A program made the position numbers and the translations under genes. Shown in pieces: positions 18,707 to 31,300 of a stretch of DNA of 64,000 nucleotides. How positions within the stretch are numbered: the stretch's first letter is position 1; each line of letters begins with the position of its first letter. Origin of the DNA: Harmothoe impar (lineage: Eukaryota > Annelida > Polychaeta > Phyllodocida > Polynoidae); assembly GCA_947462335.1 (NCBI GenBank), contig OX381714.1:54667800-54731799 (forward strand), given 5' to 3'. The notes under the pieces were generated by a model, which was not told the DNA's origin, searched no databases, and was given only the letters and a program-made list of their open reading frames with translations.

Positions 18707-19499
18707 GAATCTCATAAAAAAGAGCAATTTTTTATGATAATAAACAGAAGGGCCATTCAAATTAGAACACCTAATCTGAAAGGCCCAGCCCCTGATAAAC
18801 TACCGTACAAAACCTATTAATAGTCAGTAAACTATCAAAGGTTTCATCTCTCCCCACCCCTGTGATAAAAAATATTGCTTTGTCCTTAAAGTGCTACACT
18901 TCTATACTCCACTGGAATGAATTTCCAAACAGGAATAGAATGTCACTGACAAAAATGCAATATTGATCACGCGCACAGTATACTCCAATACTGAGTCAGT
19001 GTGCACCATCTGCACTTTAAAACAAGTGCCAGTATGAATCTGGGGCACCAGAATGCACATGAAAGTGAGGGAACCAATGAGATCAAAGGGCGGCAGTTTT
19101 TATGCATAATTAAGTTTACATGGTGAACAACAGCAGGTTATAGGGCATTCTTGTAGTTGTGGTCCAAGGGGACTCCAACATTCCTCGTTCCTACAACATC
19201 TGATGACTTGGACTCAATAATATTTTTTCTTAAAAAATAGTCAGGATTTTCAGATAGACCATACATCCTTAGCTATAGTAGGGTGGCCGGAGGCTCTACA
19301 CTGTTAGGAGTAAGTGCTGTAGCTGTACAGTATAAAAGGAGGTACTTTTGGTTTCCAGTAGTTTATACTGTACAGCTACACTACAGTAGGTACTGTATCC
19401 CCAACAGAACCCATACTGTTCCTGTTTAAGGTATTATATACTGTAGGTATCTACAGTAGTTTATGCCAATACTTTAGACTAGCTATCAGACAAAAGAAG

Positions 19500-19573
19500 T
19501 TAGCACCTACGGGAATCGAACTACCTACCTTCCGATCCAAGGTTCATTGCTCTACTAACTGAGCTAGCGGGGC
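19500..19573 (-). repeat. tRNA-like module in nested element, left half
   Basis: The minus strand has the A-box TAGCTCAGTTAGTAGAGC and B-box AGTTCGATTCCC, spaced as in a tRNA. The acceptor stem is imperfect. A tRNA-derived promoter unit. Confidence 0.5.
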
Positions 19574-20010
19574 TGGCTGTATATTCTCATGGTCAGAATA
19601 AGCTTTTCGATTCACATGACACTAGGGAGTTGGAGAATGGGAAAGAGAGCTAGGGAGAGGCTTGAGGAGAAGGGGAGAGAGAGAGCTTGTATGTTTATAA
19701 GCTATATAAATAGATAGCTAGAGACAGAGAAGGGGGAACCCAGTAGCATGAACATAATTACTTTATTAGAGCCACATGGATTTTGATAATCATAAAGTTA
19801 GACCATAGATCTATCTCAAACAATCTCAAAACTACCTTTAGAAACGCTGACATAGTTCATTATACACAGATGTAGTCTATGCTTCTAGCATTGCTAAAGT
19901 CTACATTTAATGAGCTAAGTCAGGTTTGCTAAAGGTTCCTAGCATCTCTTTCTTACCTGCTCCCTCATTCATAGGAATCAGCAGGCTTTTCATCATAGGA
20001 CCATACAACT

Positions 20011-20078
20011 GTCCAGCTAGCTCAGATAGCAGAGCATTGGACTGTGGGTCTGAAGGTTGATGGTTCTAATCCCAGTGA
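20011..20078 (+). repeat. tRNA-like module in nested element, right half
   Basis: A-box-like TAGCTCAGATAGCAGAGC and B-box-like GGTTCTAATCCC, mirrored with respect to the left-half module. One B-box base departs from consensus (GGTTCTAAT). Confidence 0.45.
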
Positions 20079-21071
20079 AGTTTCTCAAATGTAATGCATT
20101 ATGTCAAAGGGTGTTGAAACATATTCAGGGGTGTTTTATACCTGGTTCATATCAATGCCCTGTTATACTACAGCGATTGGGTAACAGTAGATTATATTGT
20201 GGACTGCAACAGTACTGACTACTGTAGTAAGCCTATGTGTGTTTACAGTAGGTGAGTCTGTTCAGGAACAGTCTGTGATACTGGAAACCAAAAATACCTC
20301 CTTTTATACTGTAAATCTACGGTGGATTTAGCTGTGCAGCTACACTAACTTCTGACAGTGTAGCTGGTCGCTCAATCTATATCTGATCCTATGTTAAGTG
20401 ACCCTTTTATGATGGCCTCTCATTTTGGCTAGGGAGCAGATAGAGACCTCTAGTAACTTGGTATCAAGAGATATTAAATGGATCCTTCATACATGAGCTG
20501 GAATAAGCATCATAAATTGTATTACATAATGTAATTTAAGAGCAATCTTGACAGACCTTCAGATTTTGAGTCTGTCTTGAGCTCTATAACTGGGTGATCT
20601 CTTGAACCTATCCCCTGGGAGAATCGACACTGTGATGGCAAATCCATGTATCAAGGAAATTCTTTTTTTGTTTGAAGCGTCTTGTATGCAGGCATGTTAT
20701 GGGAGGTCCTATAGTTACTTGTGACAACTATATCTTACATAGACAAGCCTCCTAAAATTATGTATTTTTAGCTCAATTATTTTTCTAGAACTCCTTAATT
20801 GGTAGTTTACAGTAGACTACTGAAAATAGAGCTAAATGAGGTGAAAATGATGCATTTGGATTGGAAATGATACAACCTACAGCCTGCTAGCGTCAGGGCA
20901 TCTCCTGAGGGTCATATATGAGGCTACTTATCAGTTCAGACATGGTGCTTAACCAGATGGCAGCACTCTATAACACAGGGGTCTATGGAGTGCAGTGATG
21001 CATGAAGGCCATTGTTTCAGCTGATCCACCCCAGGTGGCATATTGGTACAGTAAGAAGACTGCTATGAGTA

Positions 21072-22193
21072 GGGTGGCCGGAGGATTTTTACAAATTAAT
21101 TAGACACATGTGTATCATGTATGTCTAGAATGCCTCAATATTCGCATTTAACAAATTGTCATTGTTATATTGATATCGTAACTAGGTAACTAACTGTAGT
21201 TGATTACATATACCTCACCCCTCAAACCTTTCTGACAGATCTGAAGATCTGTATAGAGCAGACATGCCATGCCCATGGCTTACTCATAGCCCTGCCATGC
21301 TATAGTGGCGGATGAGTGAACTATGATTTCTCTAAGTAACCCTATGACAGAAGGTGCCCTCTAGTGTCATCTATATGATGCTAATGCTTGAGATTTGGGT
21401 CTCAGACCCCCATATGACCAATAGGAGATGTCCTGACGCTGGCTGGCGGTAGGTTGTATCATTTCCACTCCAAATTCATCATTTTAAGCTCATTTAGCTC
21501 TATTTTCAGTAGTCTACCGTAAATTACCAATTGAACCGTTCTAGAAAAATTATTGAGCTAAAAATACATAATTTTAGGAGGCTTATCTATATAAGATATA
21601 ATTGTTTCAAGTTACTATAGGACCCCCCATGACATGCCTGCATACAAGATGCTTCAAACAAAAAAAGAATTTCGTTGGTACATGGATTTGCCATTAAACA
21701 GTGTCAATTCTCCCAGAGGATAGGTTCTTGAGATCACCCAGTTATAGAGCTCAAGACAGACTCAAAATCTGAAGGTCTGTCAAGATTGCTCTTTAATAAC
21801 ATTATGTAATTCAATTTATTATGCTAATTCCAACTCATGTTTGAAGGATCGATTCAAGATCTCTTGATATCAAGTTACTAGAGGTCTCTATCTGCTCCCT
21901 GGCCAAAATGAGAGGCCATCATAAAAGGGTCACTTAACATAGGATCAGATATAGATTGAGCGACCAGCTATAGCCTCCGGCCACCCTACTATGAGCTGTC
22001 ATATTGGCCATGGCACCAGTTTGAAACCTGTCAGAAGGTTTGTCAGGGTGAGGTAGATTCAAACCACTATAGCTAATTCCCTATTCCTTGCATCACCATG
22101 ACAAAAGTAGTCTTGGAAATGTGAATATTAGGGCTATTCGTAAATATGCATCATATTTATGCCATATCGTTTATAAAAATGGTCCGGCCACCC
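21072..22193. mobile_element. Second element with TAGGGTGGCCGG ends overlapping the foldback element
   Basis: GGGTGGCCGGAGG begins at 21072 after TA, and GGCCACCC ends at 22193 before TA. Only ~15 terminal bases are shared between its arms. Its left end lies in the spacer of the foldback element and its right end lies outside, so the two interleave rather than nest. Confidence 0.4.
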
Positions 22194-22363
22194 TAGCTAT
22201 AGGTGTTATTCACTCTTATTTGCTCTGGTTTTGCATAAAATTGGGTAGAATTGGGAGAATTTGGCTCAAGGTGCACATTTTGGCGTGCCTGAATTAAAGT
22301 TACACCCATTAGAAATGCACTTGACCAGCACTATGGCTGGGTTCCAATGCACCCTTTATCTTA

Positions 22364-23507
22364 AGGTCGAGTTACACGAGGCAACTAGTTGCTGGCAACT
22401 TTTTGCTAGCAACTAGTTGCTAGCCCGCAAAAGATAGGAGGCAACTAGTTGCCCCCAAATCCATAAATATGGATCGCAGGCAACTAGTTGCTAGCAAAAA
22501 CAGAGTCACTCGAGCTGCGGATGGGCCTCTGATCAAATTATATATACCTTACACCAGACGCGTCCAATTTTCTCCATCTTTCAATACTTATAACAGTTGG
22601 AACAATATCTCATCTACTATAAGAATGGCCGACAATAATGTCACTTTTAAGAGCATGCTTAAAAGCAGCTTATTCAAGTACTTTGATACCACCTGGAGCT
22701 ATGAGCTCCAATTCACAAACCTGTAATGGTAGTGAGTGATGATTATACTAGATATATTCTCTCTTGTCACCCCTAAAGCCCAGCGAGCATACTGCAAATG
22801 AACTTTTTCGTTGAATTTATTCAACTTGGCTGGCAAATTTAAATGTATACAAAACTTACAAAGTCTTTGTATTGTATTAGTAACCTGGGTTTTTGAGTCA
22901 TATCATATTCACACATCTATTTCTATTTGTATTCAAGTATCAAGCCATTGTATGATTGTCAAAGTTCTGTCCTGTACCTCATGAAAATGTATTATGAAAG
23001 TGTATCTTGATCACTTGGTCTATGGAACAGTAGGGTATGCGATATGAATTGCTGATTCTTGTTTTAAAATCCCTGTTAATTATACCCTCTCCATGCCTTT
23101 GAGTCAGATGAAAACTACCCTCATATATGTATGGTATTCCTCTACATGTATCCACTATAAGAATTTGATATCACCTCATATTCATCTCCCCGCCCCTTCC
23201 CCTTGACCCCAAGTAATATCACCATAACTGACTTTTTCGTGAGTTCTCATGCAGTAATAACGAAATGGAGGTGCTGTAGCCAAAAATGCAAATGTAATTA
23301 ATCATTCATTGTAAGTATCAAACTTCTCTGTAATTCGATTGAAACAAATATAATTGTATCTACTTTTATATTTTTCGTGATTGCAGAATAAAAACCTTGC
23401 AAATTGAAAATTGAATTGAACTATTGCCTGCAACTTTTGCATTAGACGGGGCAACTAGTTGCCTGCAATTAGTTGCTAGCAACTAGTTGCCTCGTGTAAC
23501 TCGGCCT
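22364..23507. mobile_element. Palindrome-rich TIR element (GCAACTAGTTGC), 1144 bp
   Basis: TIRs AAGGYCGAGTTACACG flanked by TTA on both sides. The perfect palindrome GCAACTAGTTGC occurs at 22381, 22409, 22441, 22480, 23451 and 23479, with a variant at 23465. A LINE 3' end lies inside. No transposase ORF. Confidence 0.7.
22495..23420 (+). mobile_element. LINE 3' fragment inside the TIR element
   Basis: The ORF ending near 22726 (NRVTRAADG, SFNTYNSWN, FKSMLKSSLFKYF) matches the C-terminal tail of CR1-like LINE RT proteins. It is followed by ~690 bp of AT-rich 3' UTR ending in an ATTGAATTGAA-type tail. 5'-truncated. Confidence 0.55.
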
Positions 23508-23905
23508 TTAGGCCTTACTTCCTCTGAAAATCGATTTGGCCATCACTTATCCTTTAGATATTATATTGTCATAGTGTGTGAAACAAATTAAAGTAGGATT
23601 GAAAAATAATAATTTCGGATGTACTATAACTTTTATTAAACAAGGGCCATGCCACTGACTAAAACCAAACCTCTAGTGCAGGTTATACAATATTATCAGG
23701 TCTAGGGGCGGGTAATCAGGTTTTTGAAAGTATAGGCTAGTAAAGTACTAAAATCACATTTTCAAGCCCTAGATAGAGGTGCGTGGGTTATATGTGAGAT
23801 GCGGGTATATGCAGGAATTTATGGTAGCCTCATAAGTTCAGGTAACTTTTTTTGCTAAGGGTTAGCAGCAAAACGCTAAGATAGGATAGGAACTTTGGGC
23901 ACATA

Positions 23906-24953
23906 GGGTTGATTCAGGTAAAGTTGGACATCAGGTAAAGTGGGACAATTAACATCCCAGCTAACAAAAAAACGTTATTTTACGTCAAAATAACGTTTTA
24001 AATTTTACATAGCGTTATTTCATATTAAAAAGCCTTAGAAAAACGTTGACATATAACGTTATATAACGTTATAAAATGGTGTATAACGTTATTTGTTTAC
24101 TGGGATTAAGGCCGTTTTTAGAGGTTATTTTCTTTCCTGGGTGTAAAATTTGTTTTTTCTTAGAAATATGTGTTTGACCACTTTTAGTAACTTCTTAGCT
24201 GTACCTATCTCACCAAAGTTAAGAGGTAATTATACCTTCTAAATTTCAACATAATATGGGTGGACACCGTTTGCCGCTACAAATTTAGAAGTGCATAAGA
24301 AATAGTACAATTATTTGGTAGTAGTGGTACTAAGAATGATAACATGATATTTCAAAATATATGTATATATTAGATACATATATTGTTTCTTTACATCTTG
24401 ATATTTTTTTTATTAGTCAGATATTGAAATCAAGTGGACTTATGTTGTCATGTGACACAACGCCGTGTAGCTATCCCACAGTTAGGTCCACATGCACAGT
24501 ATCCTGGCAGTTTTACATTCATACTCTGTGTAGGCGTGGTAATTTATTCCTGTAAAGGACCCTACATAAATTTCCTCAATGTTTTTGATGTAGTGCATCA
24601 AAATATATATCTCACCTTCAAAAATGGACATTTACCACTTTTGCAATATGGATTTTAAAGCATGGGGGTCTATTCTTATCAATTGTCCTCCCAGGTAGGC
24701 CTACTTCACATGAAGCAAGTGTCCAATTTAAAGTGAGACGCTTCAATTTTGAAATGACATCTCTAAGAAATGGGCCACTTAGGCTACATTGGTTAAGATA
24801 TTTCATATCTTTTTTTTGTATTTCTGTTTATAGGAATAAATACTAAACCTATTTGATGTGTTTGACATGTTCTACTATTTGTACGAAATGTAGGCCTACA
24901 TAAAGTCAGAGTAGGCCTATGGCTTAGGTGTCCCACTTTACCTGAATCAACCC
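23906..24953. mobile_element. Pogo/mariner-like MITE, TA target
   Basis: TIR GGGTTGATTCAGGTAAAG at 23906 and its inverse ending at 24953, each flanked by TA. A second GTAAAGTGGGAC block follows the left TIR. The interior has no recognisable transposase. Contains the AACGTT MITE at 23956-24104. Confidence 0.7.
23956..24104. mobile_element. AACGTT MITE, 149 bp
   Basis: Starts CCCAGCTAACAAAAA and ends TTTGTTTACTGGG, with AT duplicated on both sides. Nearly all of it is built from AACGTTAT-type units. Same family as 63658-63804 and the ends of 14606-16107. Confidence 0.8.
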
Positions 24954-24955
24954 TA

Positions 24956-25346
24956 TTTTTCGCTAAAGATTGTACAAAAGTTAGGAAAACCTTAGTAAAA
25001 CCGACTTCATTTGGACTTACATTTGAGATTCATTATTTTCAGTCTAGGGGGAAAATGTTTAGTTCCACACGACTAGAACGCGCAGATACTGTTTCCCCCT
25101 GGTGTAGAAAAAGAGATGAAACAAGCAGTGGCGCCACCTGTGTGCTGTTTCACAAATAAAATTCATTGATTTCGTATTGGCATACGAAAGATTGAAAAGA
25201 GAATCAATTTTCATTACTTAGTAAACTTATTCCATAATTTTATGATGGGAATATTAGAAAAAGAATAAAGTTTAAGAAATATGGGAATAATACGAAACTC
25301 GGCAAATTACAGATGTGGCTAACTTTATTCAATTAGCTTTGCCAAG
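24956..25346 (+). promoter_or_regulatory. RSF1 upstream region
   Basis: About 390 bp between the last MITE and the RSF1 ATG. AT-rich, without a clear TATA box at a usable distance. The ATG context GCCAAGATGGCGG is close to a Kozak consensus. Confidence 0.4.
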
Positions 25347-28300
25347 ATGGCGGACGATGCCACTGACGCCTGTGGCGGCGATCCTAATTTCGCCGTTATT
25401 TGTTCTTTCCTGCAAAGATACGGAGATTTACTTCAGGTCCCCGACCTAACATTCACAGAACTTGAGAAATATCTCCATGAAACTCGAACAGGTGAGTGGG
25501 CAGTGCCTGAAATAAGCGTCCAAAGTTGAACAATGGTGACGCTTTCCAGACCGTTCCGATAAACTGCCGAGAGGCGACGCGATGCACAAACTGACAAAGA
25601 AGCGCATGAAATTGACCAAAATTAGGGTTTATTTTGAGCACATTGGGTGTCAGATAATGATCTAAAGTACTTCAGGTACACATCGATACGCTGGTTTAGG
25701 AATCAACGTTTCGGCATCGGTGTAAGATGGCTATTTTGATGCTACACCCCGAATGTCTGCCACTGCTGAAGCCAAACCAGGCCAGTCCACTTTCGGCGTG
25801 AGCGTGTGGTTGTGCCGGGGTGTACAGAATGTAAACAATGCTGCATGTATTTTGGTGGTAGACGTGTTTGTGTGCTGTTTATGTCATGAATTAGTGTTTT
25901 AATCTTAAGCTAGATATACTCGAGGTAAAAGCAATGGTGTGTATTTACTCCTTAATTCACACTGTTTCATGTAAATGTCGCTGTAGATTACAACGTCAAC
26001 AACCGGTATTATATATATATATATATTAAAAGTAGATCTACAATCCCTGCTTCCCTCAAACTCAAAGTCTATCATTGATTGAATCATCACTCATTGACTG
26101 ATCATGTATTCCCCCAATATAGGCACTTACCTATATATTAAGGGTTTGTGTTGTGTATAATATCTTACACCCAATGGTTAGGTCTTGTTAAAAGAAGTCG
26201 ATTTGCTTTTTAAATGAAGTCTTTATGTCCAGTTAAAGGGAAAATATGGATGGTTAAAGGTCTCATATCAACCCAATAATTCTGCCACAATATACCATAG
26301 TTAACAGTTTAGGTGTTTGTGATGATAAGGGGAGCTAGCAGGGGAGGTGGGGGCCAGGTGTTAAAGCTCCCCCCGGTGTCCCCCTCAGGGACATGGGGGT
26401 GCAATGGTGTGAGGGGCGGCCTCATACCCCCTCTGCCCCCCCCCCCTGGTAGGTTGGAGTATGGCCACTCTCTCATTACAATTTTGGCGCTGCTTTTTAA
26501 ACAATTTGCGCCATGGCAGAAAGCAATTTTCTGAAGCAAAATTGACAGGAGAATCTGTGGAAACAATTTGTTTTTGTGTGCGATGTGATCATCATATAGT
26601 GGGGCTCTGGATGGGGGGTCCCCATGTCGATTGTCGATCTTAAAAAATGGCCACGTCGCATGTCAATGTCCCTTAATAATGCCCATATCCCATGTCGATT
26701 TTAAGAATTGCTCATGTCGCCTGTCACTAAGTTTTTTGTGCCTCATGTCGCATGTCACTAGGCCTCATGTCGAATGTCGATTTTAAGAAACAGCCATGTC
26801 GCCATGTCGAATTTGGTGGTCCACACCCATTATAGTAAACAGCTGCTAAAGTAAGAAAAATAAAACTCCCATACGGTTAAAATAAATGTTAAAAACAGAA
26901 TCTATGGCAGATTTAACATCTAGACATAGGTCATATGATAAAGTTCTATTGAATTTTCTCTTTTTAATAAAAAAACACACGCCTGCACACCTAGGTGGCA
27001 GAGATGGGGCAGTGACACCCCCTCCCCGGCCACCCCCTGAGAGACATGGGGGTGCAAGGGTGTGAGGGGCGGCCACAGAAGTGCTAGGGTGAATCTTTCC
27101 CCACGATTTTGGGGCTGTATTTTTACCATACTGGGCAAGAGTAGAAAGAAATGACCTAGACTTTTTCTAGACCAGAATTAACCATAGAATGCGTCAATAG
27201 CATTTGTTTTGGTGTCCTGTTGGATTTTCGTATGAGAAACAGCTGCTAAAGTTATGTTTTAAATTTATTTTAGGCAAAAGTCATATTCTACTTAATTTTT
27301 ATTTGTTAAACCTTAAATATAAAATATGCATTAGAAGCACACCATAAATACCTTTACAATGATACCCTATGCACCCTGATGCTCCAATAAACAACTCCGA
27401 TTTGAGCATGCAAAGAAATCATAGGTAGCAGTGACCCAGTGAAAAAAGTATCACACTTAACACCTCCGCGGTGGTCAGACTGGCGCACGGGAGTTATGTC
27501 AGTGCCTACCCAATACACACATCAGTCTGATGTGTGTATTGAGGAATACACACTCATCTACAAACAGATCTGACAGATCTTTATCTAGATCAAAGGGGGG
27601 TAATTAAGGCTACTGCGTTTTAACACTTAAATACTGGGGTGGATCCACTTCAGTCTTCACAAGAGTCAATCTTCTGTATCAGTGACAGGAGTTAGATGGG
27701 GAGAGAAGAGATAATAATGAATGAAAAAGACAGGGTTTGGGGGACAGGCCCCCTTCCCACCGTAACATACACTTCAAAAAAAAATATTAAAAGGAGTGGG
27801 GTTGTAGTACATGTATCTACCCTATTGTATTATGTATAGGCTACTAGTTACTGTGGCAGTGACTGGTACTTCTGTGTTGCTGAAATGACGCGGGCACGCC
27901 CGCTTTTAATGGCCGGTGTAGGGCCTTGGGATGCAGGCCAGAATGGCCTGTCATAACATCAGCTTCCTAATGGTGAAAGAATTGTTCAAATCGACCAATT
28001 AGAAACGAAGATAGGGTCATATTTGTAAAATTGTTTTATATTAAATATTTTTCAATTTCTTTTTTGCATACTAAAAAGTAGTATAAAACAAGTTACAATG
28101 AAGTTTATGAAGGTACCTTGAAACATCAAAACTCACATGGCCTGCATGAGAAGGAAATGGCCTGCGTGAGATGCCAAGATGCAGGCCACCTTGGCCTGCA
28201 TTGAGAAAAAGTTTTCGGCAACACTGCTCCTACATGTGTATGTGGCGGAGTAGGACAGGTGGCCACAAAGTACAAGTGTCCCGGGGAGTAGAGGCCCACA

Positions 28301-31300
28301 CCCCGGGGGTACTTAGTAGTAGGGCATAACATCTAATCCCCTACTCCTGCCGAGGGGTAGGGCGAATCATCCAGGAGGGGTAGGGCGAATCGTCCAGGAG
28401 GGGTAGGGCGAATCTTGTTATCGTGTTAAATATGACTTAACCCTGGTCCCTGGTGTGTTTTTTGGATTGATACAAGCTAGAGGAGTCCGCATGATGCGTG
28501 ATTCCACAAATTCTTGGGTCAGCAAGGTCACACAGACCAACGTAACCTTATCTGACCTGTTTCACACCTGATAAGGGATCTTGGAAATGGTTTCTCTAAA
28601 TAGGCTACATATGGGTAAAAGGTATTAAACCCCTTATCGATCTAGGTGCTTCCGGTAACCTGTTGAAAAAAGCTAGGTAGTGTCGGACACACGTTTCTTT
28701 TCCATCTACAAAATCCTCTTTTCTTTTGAAAATCGCTACTAGTAGTTTGGTCCATTTTTTCGAAAGTGAAATCCTGGATTCCATTGACCAACCTTTTACT
28801 TGGTGTGGCCTAATGGCCGGTTTTAGTATCTTTAAATAATGTGACTGACAACTATTTTCTTGTTCTTCAGTTAACAAGATTTTGGTGGAACTGTTCATCA
28901 AGTTAATGCGAAGATGGAAGAACTCAATCCGTTCAGACAAATGGGAGAAGTATCTGGCCAAGGTAAGGACATAGTCTTTCAGGGATGAAAGTCTTTTCCT
29001 GATTTCAAGGATTTTTTTTATGTTGCAAAGACATGTATTTAACTATAAAGAACCTTTATTCAGGGGCCTGAATTTGAACATTATAAGGGGCTTTTTTTAG
29101 ATTGGTCACTTTCATCCCTGATGTTGACAATAAATTGCCTACACGGCACAATATCTATCACAATATAGCGCCGGTTTCAAAAGAGCACCGTTTTCTTTTG
29201 TAAAATTTCCAGAGGTACGAGCTTCTCTAGCCCTTTAAGGATGGCAGAATCTTAAATTAATGCATCATGCCCTGCGTCATCATGATGCATGAATGCATCA
29301 TGCAGACCGCACGGGATCGAGATACTCCCGCAGGGTCGGCATGATGCACCAATGCAGGAGCAACAAATTCCTCGCCAGGGCTGCATTGGTGCATCATGAC
29401 AACAAATGTCACCTTTTTAATGACATGCCCTCCTTCAAAGGTTAAATGTTTCTTCAGCACTAAAATAAGGTCTGCAATAAGGGCTTGGGGGTAAAGGCCC
29501 TGCCAAATTGAAGAGTGCCCTGGCGCTACATAGCGCCAGTCAGGTATTAAAACTATCTTGATATTTAAATTGATGTGCAATATTATAATAAAAAAAAATT
29601 GTGCAATATTTTAGTGGATTTTTTAATAGATATATAATGAATTAAATCATAGTAGATTATGATGCGTTTCTAGGTAACAGTTTTACATTATAACATCTAT
29701 TTTATCTGTTCCAGTTTTGCTACACATACTCGGAAGTTGATGCATGGGAGTTGGAGAAGTTCGGCTTCCCCAGAGTCCAGCTGAAAACCAAAATACGGAT
29801 GTTGAAGGTAGATTTTGGATTCACCATTATTCCTCAATGATATGTTAAATATATGCTACAACAATATCTGTATACATGTAAAACTATTCAAGTTTACAGC
29901 ACTCGACTTCTTAATAAACGCCCTCTCCTTAATAAACGCCTTCCCTCCTTTTAGGGAATTTCTTTTAAAAAAAACAACAGTTTCTTTTTAAACATTAAAG
30001 TCTTAACTATTAGAATACCATACAAATATGCTCAATTCCGGCCCTTCTGGTGAGAGTTTGGGCACGAGGGGGCCCCTCGTGAGGGGAGGGGGGGTGGACC
30101 AAAAAAATTGCACCCCTTTTCAGTGAATAAGCCTGCGTGTAACTATAGCTCAAAGGGGTCGGCCACGCTCAATTTCAACTTGCCTGAGGGGAAAATCCTC
30201 GCGCCAAAATCCACCAAAATCCCCCCCACCCCTCTGTTGTTAACAAATTACCACTTCCTTAACAACATGTATTTTGCCCACCCAGAACCTGCTGGAGGCG
30301 CAGTTTGACTGTAACTCCAAGTTCAAGGAGAAGGTGAATGAGAAGACGGCGGTGGACCTGCGGATGCAGAGTCTGGGCCGGGACAAGAACGGGTTGGCGT
30401 ACTGGCTGCTCCTGGATCAGGAACTCAACATCCGGGTCTATCGGGAGGAGCAGGACGACGAGAACGCTGAGAGCTGGGAGATCGTTGTCAGGTAGGATTC
30501 CAACTTATTCGCGAGAATTTCTGTATTTAACCCATTAAGGACAAATGTCACTACATTTAAAAGATGACATTTGTTGGCATGATGCACCAATGCAGGCCCC
30601 GGGGCAGCATTGATGCATCATGCCAACCCATCGGGAGTGTCTCAACTCTAGGGTCGGAATGATGCTTGGATGCAGCACTGGTGAGTTGCTCGCCAGGGCT
30701 GCATTCATGCATGATGACGACCATGGTTATGATTCATTAGGACATGATGCCATCCTTAAAAGGTTAATAACCGGAAAGTCAAGGAATCTTGTGAAATTTT
30801 GCCGTAAGTTGGGCCACACTTAAAAAAAATTCTGTTTCCGGTGGAGCGGCCGGGTGAGATTGCTTAAACAGGCCACCCGGCCGGATTTTTTTTTTTTTTT
30901 TTTTTTCAAATTTTCAACAAAAATAAAAATATATATTGAGGACTGTTCATAGTCATTATAATATGAGCGTTATGGGTCTGATGAGGGGATTCCCCGCTAC
31001 TAAAATGTGTCAATTCCCCGCTACTAGAATGTATCAATTCCCCGCTACTAGAATGTATCAATTCCCCGCTACTAAAATGTATCGATTCTCTGCTACTAAA
31101 ATATATCAATTCCCCTATAGGCATAGGAAGGTTAGTAGACACATCCCAGCCATCAAACGAGGGGGGGGGGGACATTTTGACTTTTGAAAAAAAAAAATTT
31201 AGAAAAAAAGAGATTTTGCGGCCGACCGGGTGAGCTATTTTTAGCCCACCCGCTCCACCGGAAACAAACTTTTTTTTAAGTGTGGCCTTATGGAAAATGA

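Larger units (their letters stand above)
17181..19212 (+). mobile_element. 5'-truncated Penelope-like element with 16-bp flanking repeats
   Basis: ACATCTGATGACTTGG occurs at 17181-17196 and again at 19197-19212, flanking the RT/GIY-YIG ORF and a 0.8-kb 3' tail. This fits a long target-site duplication of a 5'-truncated insertion. The 3' tail carries a hammerhead-like core at 18673-18701. Confidence 0.55.
19299..20360. mobile_element. Nested TIR element, CACTGT ends, TA target, tRNA-like modules in both arms
   Basis: The ends CACTGTTAGGAG and the inverse of CTTCTGACAGTG are flanked by TA (19297-19298, 20361-20362). Subterminal inverted stretches include TATAAAAGGAGGTA and TTGGTTTCCAG. Each half carries a tRNA-like module pointing in opposite directions. 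No transposase ORF. Confidence 0.75.
19281..21986. mobile_element. Foldback TIR element with ~580-bp arms, TA target
   Basis: The left arm (19281-19298 plus 20361-~20925) is the reverse complement of the right arm (~21405-21986). Termini are GGGTGGCCGGAGG flanked by TA. The left arm is split by a nested element at 19299-20360. No transposase ORF. A diverged piece of the same family recurs at ~60840-60914 and 63821-63960. Confidence 0.75.
25492..28870 (+). other. RSF1 intron 1, repeat-rich
   Basis: Holds two direct copies of an ACATGGGGGTGCAA/GGTGTGAGGGGCGGCC module (~26391 and ~27043), a degenerate CATGTCG repeat (26590-26830), a triplicated 23-bp unit at 28354-28411 and low-complexity G runs. 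No coding exon is seen between 25492 and 28870. Confidence 0.6.

Noticed and set aside
24361..24806. Small ORFs within the pogo-like MITE
   Set aside because: Too short, no HTH or DDE signature, AT-rich composition.
26309..26566. Overlapping ORFs of 73-85 residues on both strands
   Set aside because: Low-complexity G/C-rich repeat translated in both directions; no start context or similarity.
30989..31115. Regular 24-bp repeats, CRISPR-like at first sight
   Set aside because: Units are contiguous with no spacers, in a eukaryotic intron inside a TIR element.
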